Shown: positions 1 through 8,364 of the stretch, piece by piece
Layout of the letters: each line of letters opens with the position of its first letter
How positions within the stretch are numbered: the first letter of the stretch is position 1
NCBI RefSeq assembly: GCF_000732535.1
Contig: NZ_APNK01000009.1
Span: 1 to 64,000, forward strand
DNA: 64,000 nucleotides
Reading direction: 5' to 3'
DNA from: Salinisphaera hydrothermalis C41B8
GTDB taxonomy: Bacteria; Pseudomonadota; Gammaproteobacteria; Nevskiales; Salinisphaeraceae
The notes under the pieces: generated by a model
Seen by the model: only the letters and a program-made list of their open reading frames with translations
What the model was told of the DNA's origin: nothing
Database searches by the model: none
Position numbers and translations under genes: made by a program

Positions 1-59
1 GTAACGCCGACTACTTCTTCCTCAAAATCAAAGCCGCGTTTCCCGGTAAAGTGCGATGA
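1..59 (+). CDS. 3' end of an unidentified protein gene
   Basis: An open frame enters from the left edge and stops at TGA 57-59. The visible C-terminus reads NADYFFLKIKAAFPGKVR. It is too short to assign to a family, and it is not the C-terminus of glutamine synthetase, which often lies upstream of ntrBC. The next gene starts 25 bp downstream on the same strand, so co-transcription is possible. Confidence 0.4.
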   Translation, partial: NADYFFLKIKAAFPGKVR

Positions 60-84
60 ACCTTTTTTTATGGTGAGACAGACG

Positions 85-684
85 ATGCAGGCAGTGCGAT
101 CAGCGCAAGTCATGGCCTGGGCTCTGGCCGCGGCCGGCCTCGCGATAACCGCGCCGGTTCAGGCCACGATCTATACCTGGACCGATGCCCAGGGCGTACT
201 GCACTACAGCGATACGTCACACCCGCCGAGCGCGAAGCCGGCTGGCATCACCCAGGCACCGGCGTCGAATGGCGGCGGGGCCGCGACGGGCGCATCGGGC
301 GCGCCAAGGAACGCGCCGGCCGGCGATGCCCGGGCCCTGCATGTGGTGTCGCCGCAGCCCGGGCAGGTGTTCAACAATACGCCCGGCCAGGTGCCGGTGT
401 CGGTCATTGTCGGCAATACGGACGACAAGGCTGGTCTCGGCGACGGCGAGTCGTTGCGTTACCGACTCGACGGCGCGTCGATCGGCCAGGGGCCGAGTCA
501 GCAGACACGGCTGACGTTATCCAACGTCGCCCCGGGCGCGCATACCTTGCGTGTCACCCTGCTCTATCGCGGGCATGCGGTACAACACAGTGCGCCGGTC
601 TCGTTTCGCGTCCTGCGCGGTTCGGGGGCTCGTCCATCGAATTCGCAGCCGCCGCAGTCGGCGGACGGCCGGCCGCCGTCCTAG
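85..684 (+). CDS. DUF4124 domain-containing secreted protein
   Basis: About 199 aa. An N-terminal signal peptide ends near PVQA and is followed directly by the DUF4124 signature IYTWTDAQGVLHYSD. After a Pro/Ala/Gly-rich linker comes a beta-rich segment (LHVVSPQPGQVF ... VSFRVLRGS) resembling an Ig-like fold. I chose ATG 85 because GGTGAGA lies just upstream; ATG 70 is the alternative. DUF4124 proteins are often found near glnA/ntrBC; their role is unknown. The stop codon lies inside a sequence matching an insertion-sequence end, so the low-complexity C-terminus may have been altered by an old insertion. Confidence 0.8.
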   Translation: MQAVRSAQVMAWALAAAGLAITAPVQATIYTWTDAQGVLHYSDTSHPPSAKPAGITQAPASNGGGAATGASGAPRNAPAGDARALHVVSPQPGQVFNNTPGQVPVSVIVGNTDDKAGLGDGESLRYRLDGASIGQGPSQQTRLTLSNVAPGAHTLRVTLLYRGHAVQHSAPVSFRVLRGSGARPSNSQPPQSADGRPPS

Positions 685-699
685 GAGGTGTTGAGGTTT
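681..699. repeat. Solo IS5-type terminal-repeat relic
   Basis: CTAGGAGGTGTTGAGGTTT matches the outer end of the insertion sequence at 21278-22137 (flank CTA plus GGACGTGTTGAGGTTT) at 18 of 19 positions. No second end or transposase is nearby, so this looks like the scar of a lost copy. It overlaps the stop codon of the DUF4124 gene. Confidence 0.55.
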
Positions 700-992
700 G
701 CGCGAGCGCCGCGTTGGCGTCCGCACATCGTGACCGGCAAGCCACGAGTCGCCGGCTATGGGCATGCGCGACCACCCAGACTCGCGACGGCCCCGGGGCG
801 CCCGGGTTGATTTTTACAGGTGGCCCAAGCGAAGCGGTAAGCGCTGTTTTACCGCGATCCCCCGTTGCTGCCGAACAGTGCCCGGGGCGGGCTGGCGTAA
901 AACCGCGGCACAGACTCTAAGCTGCTGAATGACGCCGCGCTTTTTCCGCTTGCTGTATGCAACAGTGGCCTAAACCTTGCGAGGCAGGCGCC
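685..992. other. Intergenic region before ntrBC
   Basis: No convincing gene. It contains a small hairpin at 834-855 (GCGGTAA / TTACCGC arms) without a clear T-tract. No sigma-54 promoter (TGGCAC-N5-TTGC type) is visible ahead of ntrB, so nitrogen control may act through an upstream glnA promoter outside the window. Confidence 0.4.
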
Positions 993-2069
993 ATGCGTTC
1001 CGAAGATCACAACGAGCATCGTCCCGATACGATTCTCGATAACCTCAAGACCGCCGTCGTGTGTCTGGACGACCAGCTGCGCGTGACGTATCTCAATACG
1101 GCCAGCGAAATGCTGTTCGGCGTATCCGCCCGGCACTGCGATCAGGAAGCCTTCGACAAGGCGCTGCCCTATCTGGCGGATCATCGGGGCCGGCTGATTG
1201 CGGCCCTGACCGAAGGCGCGGCCTACACCGAGCGTGAACTGCACCTGCGGGCCGGCGGCGGCGACCCGCTGATCGTGGACTGTACGGTGACGCCGTTCAC
1301 CGATCAGGCCGGCGAGTCCGCCTTGCTGCTGGAATTCCTGTCGCTGGATCGCCAGCTTCGAATCTCCCGCGACGACCAGATGCGGATTCAGAATCTTGCC
1401 AACCGGGAAATGATTCGCGGCATGGCACACGAGATCAAGAATCCGTTGGGCGGCCTGCGGGGCGCGGCCCAGCTGCTCGAGCGCGAGATCGACGACGACG
1501 GTTTGAAGGAATACACCACCGTCATCATTCGTGAAGCCGATCGCTTGCAGAATCTGGTGGACGATCTGCTCGGGCCACGCCGGCCGCCGAACAAGCAGCT
1601 GCTCAATATCCACGAGCCGCTGGAGCATGTCCGCGCTTTGATCGATACCGAGCTGCCGCCCGGTATCACGCTCGAGCGCGATTACGACCCGAGCATTCCG
1701 GAAGTCCGGGCCGATCGCGAGCAGCTCATTCAGACGTTCTTCAATCTGGTGGGCAATGCGGTCACCGCGCTGGGCACGTCGGGCAACATTCTGCTGCGCA
1801 CGCGCACCCAGCGCTTATTCACCATCGGCGGCGTCAAGCATCGCCTGGTTACGCGGGTCGACGTGGTCGACAACGGGCCGGGGATTCCACGCGATCTGCT
1901 GCCGCGTATTTTTCATCCCATGGTGTCGTCGCGTGCTGAAGGCACCGGCATGGGACTGCCGATCGCGCAGTATCTGATCCATCTCCACGACGGGCTGATC
2001 GAGTGCGAAAGCCGCCCCGGTCAGACCATGTTTAGCGTCTTTCTGCCGATGGAGGCCAGCGATGGCTGA
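993..2069 (+). CDS. glnL: Nitrogen regulation sensor kinase NtrB (NR(II))
   Basis: About 358 aa, cytoplasmic. An N-terminal PAS domain (residues 11-115) is followed by a HisKA domain with the H-box MAHEIKNPLGG, placing the phosphorylated histidine near residue 146. The ATPase domain shows the N-box FFNLVGNAVTAL and the G boxes DNGPGIP and GTGMGLPIAQ. The family phosphorylates or dephosphorylates NtrC according to PII and nitrogen status. I chose ATG 993 because GAGGCAG lies 6 nt upstream; the longer ATG 957 frame has no ribosome-binding site. It overlaps glnG by 8 bp, so the two are translationally coupled. Confidence 0.95.
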   Translation: MRSEDHNEHRPDTILDNLKTAVVCLDDQLRVTYLNTASEMLFGVSARHCDQEAFDKALPYLADHRGRLIAALTEGAAYTERELHLRAGGGDPLIVDCTVTPFTDQAGESALLLEFLSLDRQLRISRDDQMRIQNLANREMIRGMAHEIKNPLGGLRGAAQLLEREIDDDGLKEYTTVIIREADRLQNLVDDLLGPRRPPNKQLLNIHEPLEHVRALIDTELPPGITLERDYDPSIPEVRADREQLIQTFFNLVGNAVTALGTSGNILLRTRTQRLFTIGGVKHRLVTRVDVVDNGPGIPRDLLPRIFHPMVSSRAEGTGMGLPIAQYLIHLHDGLIECESRPGQTMFSVFLPMEASDG

Positions 2070-3561
2070 ACTCACTGCCTGGGTCGTCGACGACGACGAA
2101 TCGATTCGCTGGGTGCTTGAGCGTGCGTTGAAGGCGGCCTCGATCAACGTCGTCTGTTTTCCCGGCGGCGCCGAGCTGCTCGACGCGATCGCCGAGGATG
2201 TCCCCGATGTGCTGCTGACCGATATTCGCATGCCGGGTATCTCAGGGCTCGATCTGCTCGAACGCGTGCACGCCGTGCAGCCTCAGTTGCCGGTGATCAT
2301 CATTACGGCGCACTCCGATCTGGATTCGGCCGTGTCGTCCTATCGCGGCGGTGCCTTCGAGTATCTGCCCAAGCCATTCGATCTCGACGAAGCGGTGGAA
2401 CTGGTACAGCGTGCGGCCATGGTCGCCGAAGAGACCGGGGCCCACGACAAGCCCGCCAGCAAATCCGGGCCCGAGTCGACCATCATCGGCGAAGCGCCGG
2501 CCATGCAGGAGGTCTTCCGGGCCATCGGCCGTTTGTCCGCTTCCAACATCACGGTGCTCATCACCGGCGAATCCGGCACCGGCAAGGAGCTGGTTGCCCA
2601 TGCCCTGCATGAACACAGCCCGCGCGCCGATCGGCCGTTCATTGCGGTCAACACGGCCGCGATTCCCAAGGAGTTGATGGAGTCCGAGTTCTTCGGCCAC
2701 GAAAAAGGCGCGTTTACCGGGGCGTCCGGCCAGCGCCGCGGGCGCTTCGAGCAGGCCCACGGCGGCACGCTGTTTCTCGACGAAATCGGCGACATGCCGG
2801 CGGATCTGCAGACCCGGCTGTTACGCGTGTTGCAGGACGGTCAGTTCTATCGCGTTGGTGGGCACCAGGCGGTCAAGGTCGACGTGCGCATCATTGCGGC
2901 CACCAACCAGAATCTCGAAGCCGAGGTGAAGAAAGGCCATTTCCGCGAGGACCTGTTCCATCGGTTGAACGTGATCCGCCTGCGCGTGCCGCCCCTGCGA
3001 GAGCGCCGGGAAGATATTCCGCTGCTGCTGAATTTCTTCCTGGGACGCGCGGCGCGCGAACTCAATATGGAGATCAAGACGCTGTCCTGTGGCGCCAGCC
3101 AGTACCTGACCGGGCTCGATTGGGCCGGTAACGTCCGCGAGCTGGAGAATCTGTGTCGCTGGCTCACGGTCATGGCGCCGGGCCGCGAAGTGGTGCTGGA
3201 TGACCTCCCTATCGAGCTGCGACCGCGAGCCGACGCCGGTCATCCCCCATCGGCCATGGGCTTTGGCGCCGAGAGCGCAACGGCCGACGCGCCCGCCGCA
3301 CCGACCAGCGCCGAGCCGAGCACGCCCGTGGCGCCGGCCAAGTGGGATGCGCTGCTGTCGACCTGGGCGGACGAGCGCTTTGCCTCGGGTGCCGATCATT
3401 TGCTCGACGAAGCGATTCCCCGGCTCGAACGCGTCATGATTCGGGCCGCACTGGCCCATACCGACGGCCATCGACAGGAGGCGGCGCGACTGCTCGGCTG
3501 GGGACGCAACACCCTGACGCGCAAGATCAAGGAGCTTTCGATGTCGGACGAATCCGCCTGA
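2062..3561 (+). CDS. glnG: Nitrogen regulation response regulator NtrC (NR(I))
   Basis: 499 aa, the usual length. The receiver domain has the acidic pocket DDDE at residues 10-13 and phospho-acceptor Asp54 in LTDIRMPG. The sigma-54 AAA+ domain has Walker A GESGTGKE, the sigma-54-contacting GAFTGA loop, and Walker B GGTLFLDEIGD. A Fis-type helix-turn-helix closes the protein (RQEAARLLGWGRNTLTRKIKEL). When phosphorylated by NtrB it activates sigma-54 promoters of nitrogen-assimilation genes. The Ala/Pro-rich linker before the DNA-binding domain is longer than in E. coli. Confidence 0.96.
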   Translation: MAELTAWVVDDDESIRWVLERALKAASINVVCFPGGAELLDAIAEDVPDVLLTDIRMPGISGLDLLERVHAVQPQLPVIIITAHSDLDSAVSSYRGGAFEYLPKPFDLDEAVELVQRAAMVAEETGAHDKPASKSGPESTIIGEAPAMQEVFRAIGRLSASNITVLITGESGTGKELVAHALHEHSPRADRPFIAVNTAAIPKELMESEFFGHEKGAFTGASGQRRGRFEQAHGGTLFLDEIGDMPADLQTRLLRVLQDGQFYRVGGHQAVKVDVRIIAATNQNLEAEVKKGHFREDLFHRLNVIRLRVPPLRERREDIPLLLNFFLGRAARELNMEIKTLSCGASQYLTGLDWAGNVRELENLCRWLTVMAPGREVVLDDLPIELRPRADAGHPPSAMGFGAESATADAPAAPTSAEPSTPVAPAKWDALLSTWADERFASGADHLLDEAIPRLERVMIRAALAHTDGHRQEAARLLGWGRNTLTRKIKELSMSDESA

Positions 3562-3622
3562 CTATTCGGGGCGGGCGCATGATAGCGTCGTCGGTCTATT
3601 ACTCGATCGATGGCGAGGACGC

Positions 3623-4399
3623 ATGTGTCTCATCGTGGTGGCGTGGCAGGTCGATCCGACCTGCCCGCTGGTACTCGCGGCCAATCGTGACGAATTTCAC
3701 GAGCGCCCCACCGAAGCCGCGCACTGGTGGACAACGCCGTCGGGCCTGTTCGCCGGGCGTGATCTACGCTCCGGCGGTACCTGGTGCGGCGCGGATACCC
3801 AAGGCCGCATAGCGGCAGTGACCAATGTCCGGGAGCCGGGTTTCGACAACACCAGCGCCCTACGTTCCCGCGGCGCGTTGGTTGCCGATTTCTTTGCCGG
3901 TGATGCGGATGCGCGTGGCTGGGCCGAGCATGTGGCGGGCATCGGCGCCGACTATGGGCCGTTCAATTTGCTCGTCGCCGACCGGTCGCGACTGTGTTTC
4001 GTCTCCAATCGCGACAGCGCCGGCGTCCGGGAACTGTCGCCGGGCATCGTTGCGATTTCCAACGGCCATTGGGGGGAACGCTGGCCCAAGACGCAACGCG
4101 CCGAACGCGGCATGCGACGTGAACTGGCCGCCGGCACGCCGGTGACCGACGCGCTGTTCGCGCTGCTCGCCGACACCGAGCCCGCGGCTTATACCGAGTT
4201 GCCGGATACCGGGATACCGCGCGAACATGAGCGTTTTTTATCCTCGCCTTTCATCAAGGGGGAGCACTACGGGACCCGTGCCTCGACCGTGATTCGTCGC
4301 CATGCACAAGACACCCTCGATTTTCACGAACGCGGCTTTGCTCAAGCCGGGCAACCAGTGCACCGTATACATCAATCCTGGTCCATTGGTTCCACATGA
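3623..4399 (+). CDS. NRDE family protein (TANGO2-like)
   Basis: 258 aa. It begins MCLIVVAW and has the family motif NRDEF at residues 21-25, followed by the conserved HWW and FAGRD..GGTW blocks. NRDE proteins resemble Ntn-hydrolases with an exposed N-terminal Cys2; their bacterial function is not established, although the eukaryotic relative TANGO2 has been linked to heme handling. It overlaps the next gene by ATGA (4396-4399), implying translational coupling to the S9 peptidase. Confidence 0.85.
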   Translation: MCLIVVAWQVDPTCPLVLAANRDEFHERPTEAAHWWTTPSGLFAGRDLRSGGTWCGADTQGRIAAVTNVREPGFDNTSALRSRGALVADFFAGDADARGWAEHVAGIGADYGPFNLLVADRSRLCFVSNRDSAGVRELSPGIVAISNGHWGERWPKTQRAERGMRRELAAGTPVTDALFALLADTEPAAYTELPDTGIPREHERFLSSPFIKGEHYGTRASTVIRRHAQDTLDFHERGFAQAGQPVHRIHQSWSIGST

Positions 4400-6324
4400 A
4401 ACCGATTCGTCCTTACGGCAGCTGGCCTTCATCGATATCCGCAGCCCATGTCGCGGCCGCCGGGCGCAAGTTCGCCGATCTTCGGGTCGACCGCGGCGCG
4501 CATGAGGGCCCTCGGCTGTACTGGCTGGAAAGCCGACCGGAAGAAGCCGGTCGCAATACCATCATGACGCTGTCCGAGCATGGCGCCACGTCCTGTCTGG
4601 ACGCGCCGGCCTCCGCGCGCAGCGCGGTTTATGAATATGGCGGCGGCGCGTTTGCGGTGCACGCCGGGTTCATATGGTTCGTGAATGCCTCGGATCAGGC
4701 GGTCTGGATGCGCGATCCGGAGGGACATTTATCGGCGATCACTGATCCGGATGCGGATATCCGTTTCGCCGACCTGCAGTACGACGCTCGTTTCGGCCGA
4801 TTAATCGCGATTGCCGAGGATCTCGACGAATCGCTCGACGAGCCGGCGGCCCGGGTCGTGAGCATCCATCGCGACGGCAGCGTTCATACACTGGCTTCGG
4901 GCCAGGATTTCTATGCCAGCCCGCGTCTGTCGCCCGGGTCGGATCGGCTGGTGTGGCTGGCCTGGAATCATCCGAACATGCCCTGGGACGTGAGCGAGCT
5001 ATGGCAGGCCTCAATCGACGACGAGGGTCATATCGGATCGCCCACGCCGCTATGGCAGCCCGACGACGTCTCGTTGTTCGGACCGGTCTTCGATCCGGAC
5101 GGTCGTTTGCATGTGGTGGCCGATGTTGACAACTGGTGGAATATTCACCGCGAAAACGAGGCCGGCTTTGAAGCGTTGACGGCCGAGCAAGGCGAATTCG
5201 GCGTGCCGCAGTGGGTGTTCGGCCAGTCGACCTACGATTTTACCGACGATGGCCGCTTGTTCGCGCTGCTTGCCCAGGACGGTGCCTGGCATCTCGGCGA
5301 AGTCGATCGCGATTCCGGCACCTTCAACGCGTGGCGCCACGATTGCGATTTCTTCGAACAGATTACCGCCATCGGCGATCGTATCGCGGTGGTCGCGGCC
5401 AACCCGGCACGGGCCAAGCATATTCGCCGGCTGGATATCGAGGGCGCCGGTGAAGTATTGCGCTCGGCGGACAGCCTGCCGGCTGATGCCGCCCTGTCGC
5501 GGCCCGAGTCGATGAGCTGGCCGACGGGTGGCGACGAGATCGCGCACGGTCTGTTCTACCCGCCCGTCAGCGAACGCTGGACGGCGCCGCCCGATGAACG
5601 CCCGCCGCTGATCCTGAAGTGTCACGGTGGCCCGACCGGGGCCACCGATACCGCCCTCGATGCCCGAATTCAGTACTGGACTTCGCGTGGGTATGCGGTA
5701 CTCGACGTCAATTATCGGGGCAGCACCGGCTATGGGCGGGATTATCGAATGGCGCTCGACGGCGTCTGGGGTGTAGCCGATGTCGAGGATTGTCGCACCG
5801 GCGCCGCGTATCTGGCGGAAGCCGATCGCATCGATCCGGATCGCGTACTGATTTCGGGGTCGAGCGCCGGGGGCTATGCCGTGCTGTCGGTGCTCGCGTT
5901 TACCGATCTGGCGGCCGCCGGTGCGAGTTATTACGGGATCGGGGATCTCAAGCGCCTGCTGGCGTCGACGCATAAATTCGAATCGCGTTATCTGGAGCGC
6001 TTGATCGGTCGCGACGACGACACGTTGATCGCGCGCTCGCCGCTGTACCACGCCGACCAGCTGTCTTGCCCAGTGCTCTTCCTGCAGGGCGGGCAAGACA
6101 AGGTGGTGCCGCCGGACCAGGCAGAGTCCATGGTGGAGGCGCTCAGCGAGCGCGGTGTCCCGGTGGCTTACGTATTGTTTGAATCCGAACGCCACGGATT
6201 TCGTAATGCCGATAATGTCATGACGGCGATCGAGGCCGAGCGCACGTTCTACAGCCGGGTCCTGCGCATTTCCGATGTCGAGGATCTCGAACCCTTGACC
6301 ATCGAGAATTTCGATAGCGCATAA
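4396..6324 (+). CDS. S9 family peptidase (prolyl-oligopeptidase type)
   Basis: 642 aa. The first 380 residues look like a degenerate beta-propeller. The C-terminal alpha/beta hydrolase carries nucleophile Ser490 in GSSAGGY, Asp568 in QGGQDKVVPP, and His600 in ERHGF, a complete catalytic triad. No signal peptide, so probably a cytoplasmic dipeptidyl- or acylaminoacyl-peptidase. The start overlaps the NRDE stop (ATGA). Exact substrate is unknown. Confidence 0.9.
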   Translation: MKPIRPYGSWPSSISAAHVAAAGRKFADLRVDRGAHEGPRLYWLESRPEEAGRNTIMTLSEHGATSCLDAPASARSAVYEYGGGAFAVHAGFIWFVNASDQAVWMRDPEGHLSAITDPDADIRFADLQYDARFGRLIAIAEDLDESLDEPAARVVSIHRDGSVHTLASGQDFYASPRLSPGSDRLVWLAWNHPNMPWDVSELWQASIDDEGHIGSPTPLWQPDDVSLFGPVFDPDGRLHVVADVDNWWNIHRENEAGFEALTAEQGEFGVPQWVFGQSTYDFTDDGRLFALLAQDGAWHLGEVDRDSGTFNAWRHDCDFFEQITAIGDRIAVVAANPARAKHIRRLDIEGAGEVLRSADSLPADAALSRPESMSWPTGGDEIAHGLFYPPVSERWTAPPDERPPLILKCHGGPTGATDTALDARIQYWTSRGYAVLDVNYRGSTGYGRDYRMALDGVWGVADVEDCRTGAAYLAEADRIDPDRVLISGSSAGGYAVLSVLAFTDLAAAGASYYGIGDLKRLLASTHKFESRYLERLIGRDDDTLIARSPLYHADQLSCPVLFLQGGQDKVVPPDQAESMVEALSERGVPVAYVLFESERHGFRNADNVMTAIEAERTFYSRVLRISDVEDLEPLTIENFDSA

Positions 6325-6516
6325 CTCGCGAATCGTATCGCGGTGATCGGCGGTGGGGTATCCGGGGTGGATGGTATCGCCCGATCGCAGGCTTCTGGGG
6401 TAGTCTGGATTGTACGCAAGGGATTTTTCTTCGATCGCGACGTTGCTGTTGTTAGTCATTGATTACAGCGCGTTTGTCGCGCGTGTCGCCACGGGCCGCG
6501 AAACCATGCAGTCACT

Positions 6517-8364
6517 GTGAAATACGTTCGTCCACGTGGGTACACCACCACAGCCGTCGTCGGCCTGGCCGCGGCCGGCATGGTCGCGCTGGTGCTCATC
6601 CCGCGGGCCTTGGCCGATGATGTCGACGTACAGATCAAGGGCATCGGCAATCCGCTCGAGAGCAACGTGCGCAAGTCGCTTTCGGTGGCCGGCGATCACA
6701 AGCAGCCGTGGTCGCCCGATCAAATCCAGCGCCTGTTTCGACTGGCGCCCAAAGAAATCAAGCAGGCGCTCCAGCCTTACGGCTACTTCAATCCCGAGAT
6801 CAACGAGCGCCTCAAACAGCCCAGCGGTAATTCCAAGACCTGGCACGCGCGCTTCAATATCAAGCACGGCCCGGCGACCAAGATCACGCGCTTGAATATC
6901 GACGTCGAGGGCCCGGGCGATCAGCTCGAAGCGATACAGTCCGCGCTGCACTCGACCGAGCTCAAGAAAGGCAAGCGCCTGGTCGAATCCCAGTATTCGG
7001 ATACCAAGAGCGCGCTATATAACGCGGCCTACAATGCCGGATATCTGGACGCGAAGTTTTCCAAGTCGGCGATTCGGGTGAACCCGAAGACCAATACGGC
7101 GGAGATCGATCTCGTGCTCGATACCGGCGAGCGTTACTACTTCGGTCCGGTCACGTTCGATCAGGATCTGCTCAACGACAAGTTCGTACACCGCTATGTA
7201 CCGTTCACGCCGGGCCAGCCGTATGACGCCGAACAACTGATCAATCTCCAGCTGGCGCTGTCGGATACCGATTATTTCAGTCAGATTGAGATCAACGCGC
7301 CGCGCGATAAAGCGACCCGCGCCCCGGCGATGAATCAATGGTTCTACGATCTGATTTATCCGCCGCAAGATCCATTGCAATCGATCGGCGAGTTGCGGAT
7401 TCCGGTCACGGTCAAAGCCAAGCCGAGCAAGGGGCAAAGCTACAAGATCTCGGCTGGCTACGGTACCGACACCGGGCCCCGTCTGGGGCTGGGGGTCAAG
7501 TTCCGTCACCTCAATCAGTATGGCCACCAGTTCCGCACCGATCTACGGATTTCCCAGATCCAGCGGACGCTGCAGTCGTCCTACGATATCCCGATCGGCG
7601 ACGTGACTCAGGACAAACTCAGTTTCACCGCCACCATCAGCAATCAGGACTTCGGCGATATCACGTCCACGCTCTATGGTGTGGGCGTGACACGCGACAC
7701 CGGCTGGCAGCTGGGTCGGCAGCGCGCCTATATCAAGCTGGAACGGGAGTACTACAACCTCGGCTACGGCTCGCGTAACAGCACGCTGCTTTATCCCGGC
7801 TACAACATCACGCTGCAGAAAGCCGACAATCTGCTGTTCACGCACAAGGGCGTGAGCCTGTCGCTCGATGTTCGCGGCGCCAGCGACAAGTTGCTGTCGA
7901 GTACCAACTTCATCGAGGGCGATTTCAGCGCCCATGCCGTGGTTCCGGTGACCGCCAAGACCCGTATCGTCATGCGGACCGAGCTCGGTGCCATCGAAAC
8001 CGACAATTTCAACGAAGTGCCGCCGTCCCAGCGATTTTTCGCGGGTGGTGATCGCAGCGTGCGTGGCTACGCCTATCAATCGATCAGCCCGACCAACAGC
8101 AAGAACCAGGATGTGGGCGGTCGCTATCTGGCCACCGGTAGCGTCGAAGGCGACTGGTTCTTCTACAAGAAGTTTGGCGTGGCGGCGTTCTTCGATGCGG
8201 GTGACGTAACCGACAGCCTGGGTAATTTCAGCTTCAAGCGCGGGGTGGGTATCGGCTTCCGCTGGGGCTCGCCGGTGGGCATGGTGCGGCTGGATCTGGC
8301 GCATCCGCTGGATGACTCGAGTACCCCTGTTCGTATCCACTTCAGTCTTGGGCCCGATCTTTGA
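6517..8364 (+). CDS. tamA: TamA, outer-membrane translocation and assembly module
   Basis: 615 aa. An N-terminal hydrophobic signal (residues 12-33, ending ALADD) is followed by POTRA repeats (about 35-280) and a 16-strand Omp85 barrel ending IHFSLGPDL. The conserved barrel segments FFAGGDRSVRGYAY and RGVGIGFRWGSPVG(M)VRLDLAHPL are typical of BamA/TamA. TamA works with TamB, encoded next, to insert outer-membrane proteins or move lipids across the envelope. The stop codon overlaps the tamB start. Confidence 0.95.
   Translation: MKYVRPRGYTTTAVVGLAAAGMVALVLIPRALADDVDVQIKGIGNPLESNVRKSLSVAGDHKQPWSPDQIQRLFRLAPKEIKQALQPYGYFNPEINERLKQPSGNSKTWHARFNIKHGPATKITRLNIDVEGPGDQLEAIQSALHSTELKKGKRLVESQYSDTKSALYNAAYNAGYLDAKFSKSAIRVNPKTNTAEIDLVLDTGERYYFGPVTFDQDLLNDKFVHRYVPFTPGQPYDAEQLINLQLALSDTDYFSQIEINAPRDKATRAPAMNQWFYDLIYPPQDPLQSIGELRIPVTVKAKPSKGQSYKISAGYGTDTGPRLGLGVKFRHLNQYGHQFRTDLRISQIQRTLQSSYDIPIGDVTQDKLSFTATISNQDFGDITSTLYGVGVTRDTGWQLGRQRAYIKLEREYYNLGYGSRNSTLLYPGYNITLQKADNLLFTHKGVSLSLDVRGASDKLLSSTNFIEGDFSAHAVVPVTAKTRIVMRTELGAIETDNFNEVPPSQRFFAGGDRSVRGYAYQSISPTNSKNQDVGGRYLATGSVEGDWFFYKKFGVAAFFDAGDVTDSLGNFSFKRGVGIGFRWGSPVGMVRLDLAHPLDDSSTPVRIHFSLGPDL

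Noticed and set aside
685-992. Sigma-54 promoter for ntrBC
   Set aside because: No GG/GC pair with correct 10-bp spacing was found.
5050-6459. 469-aa minus-strand frame opposite the S9 peptidase
   Set aside because: Antisense shadow of a gene with a complete catalytic triad.
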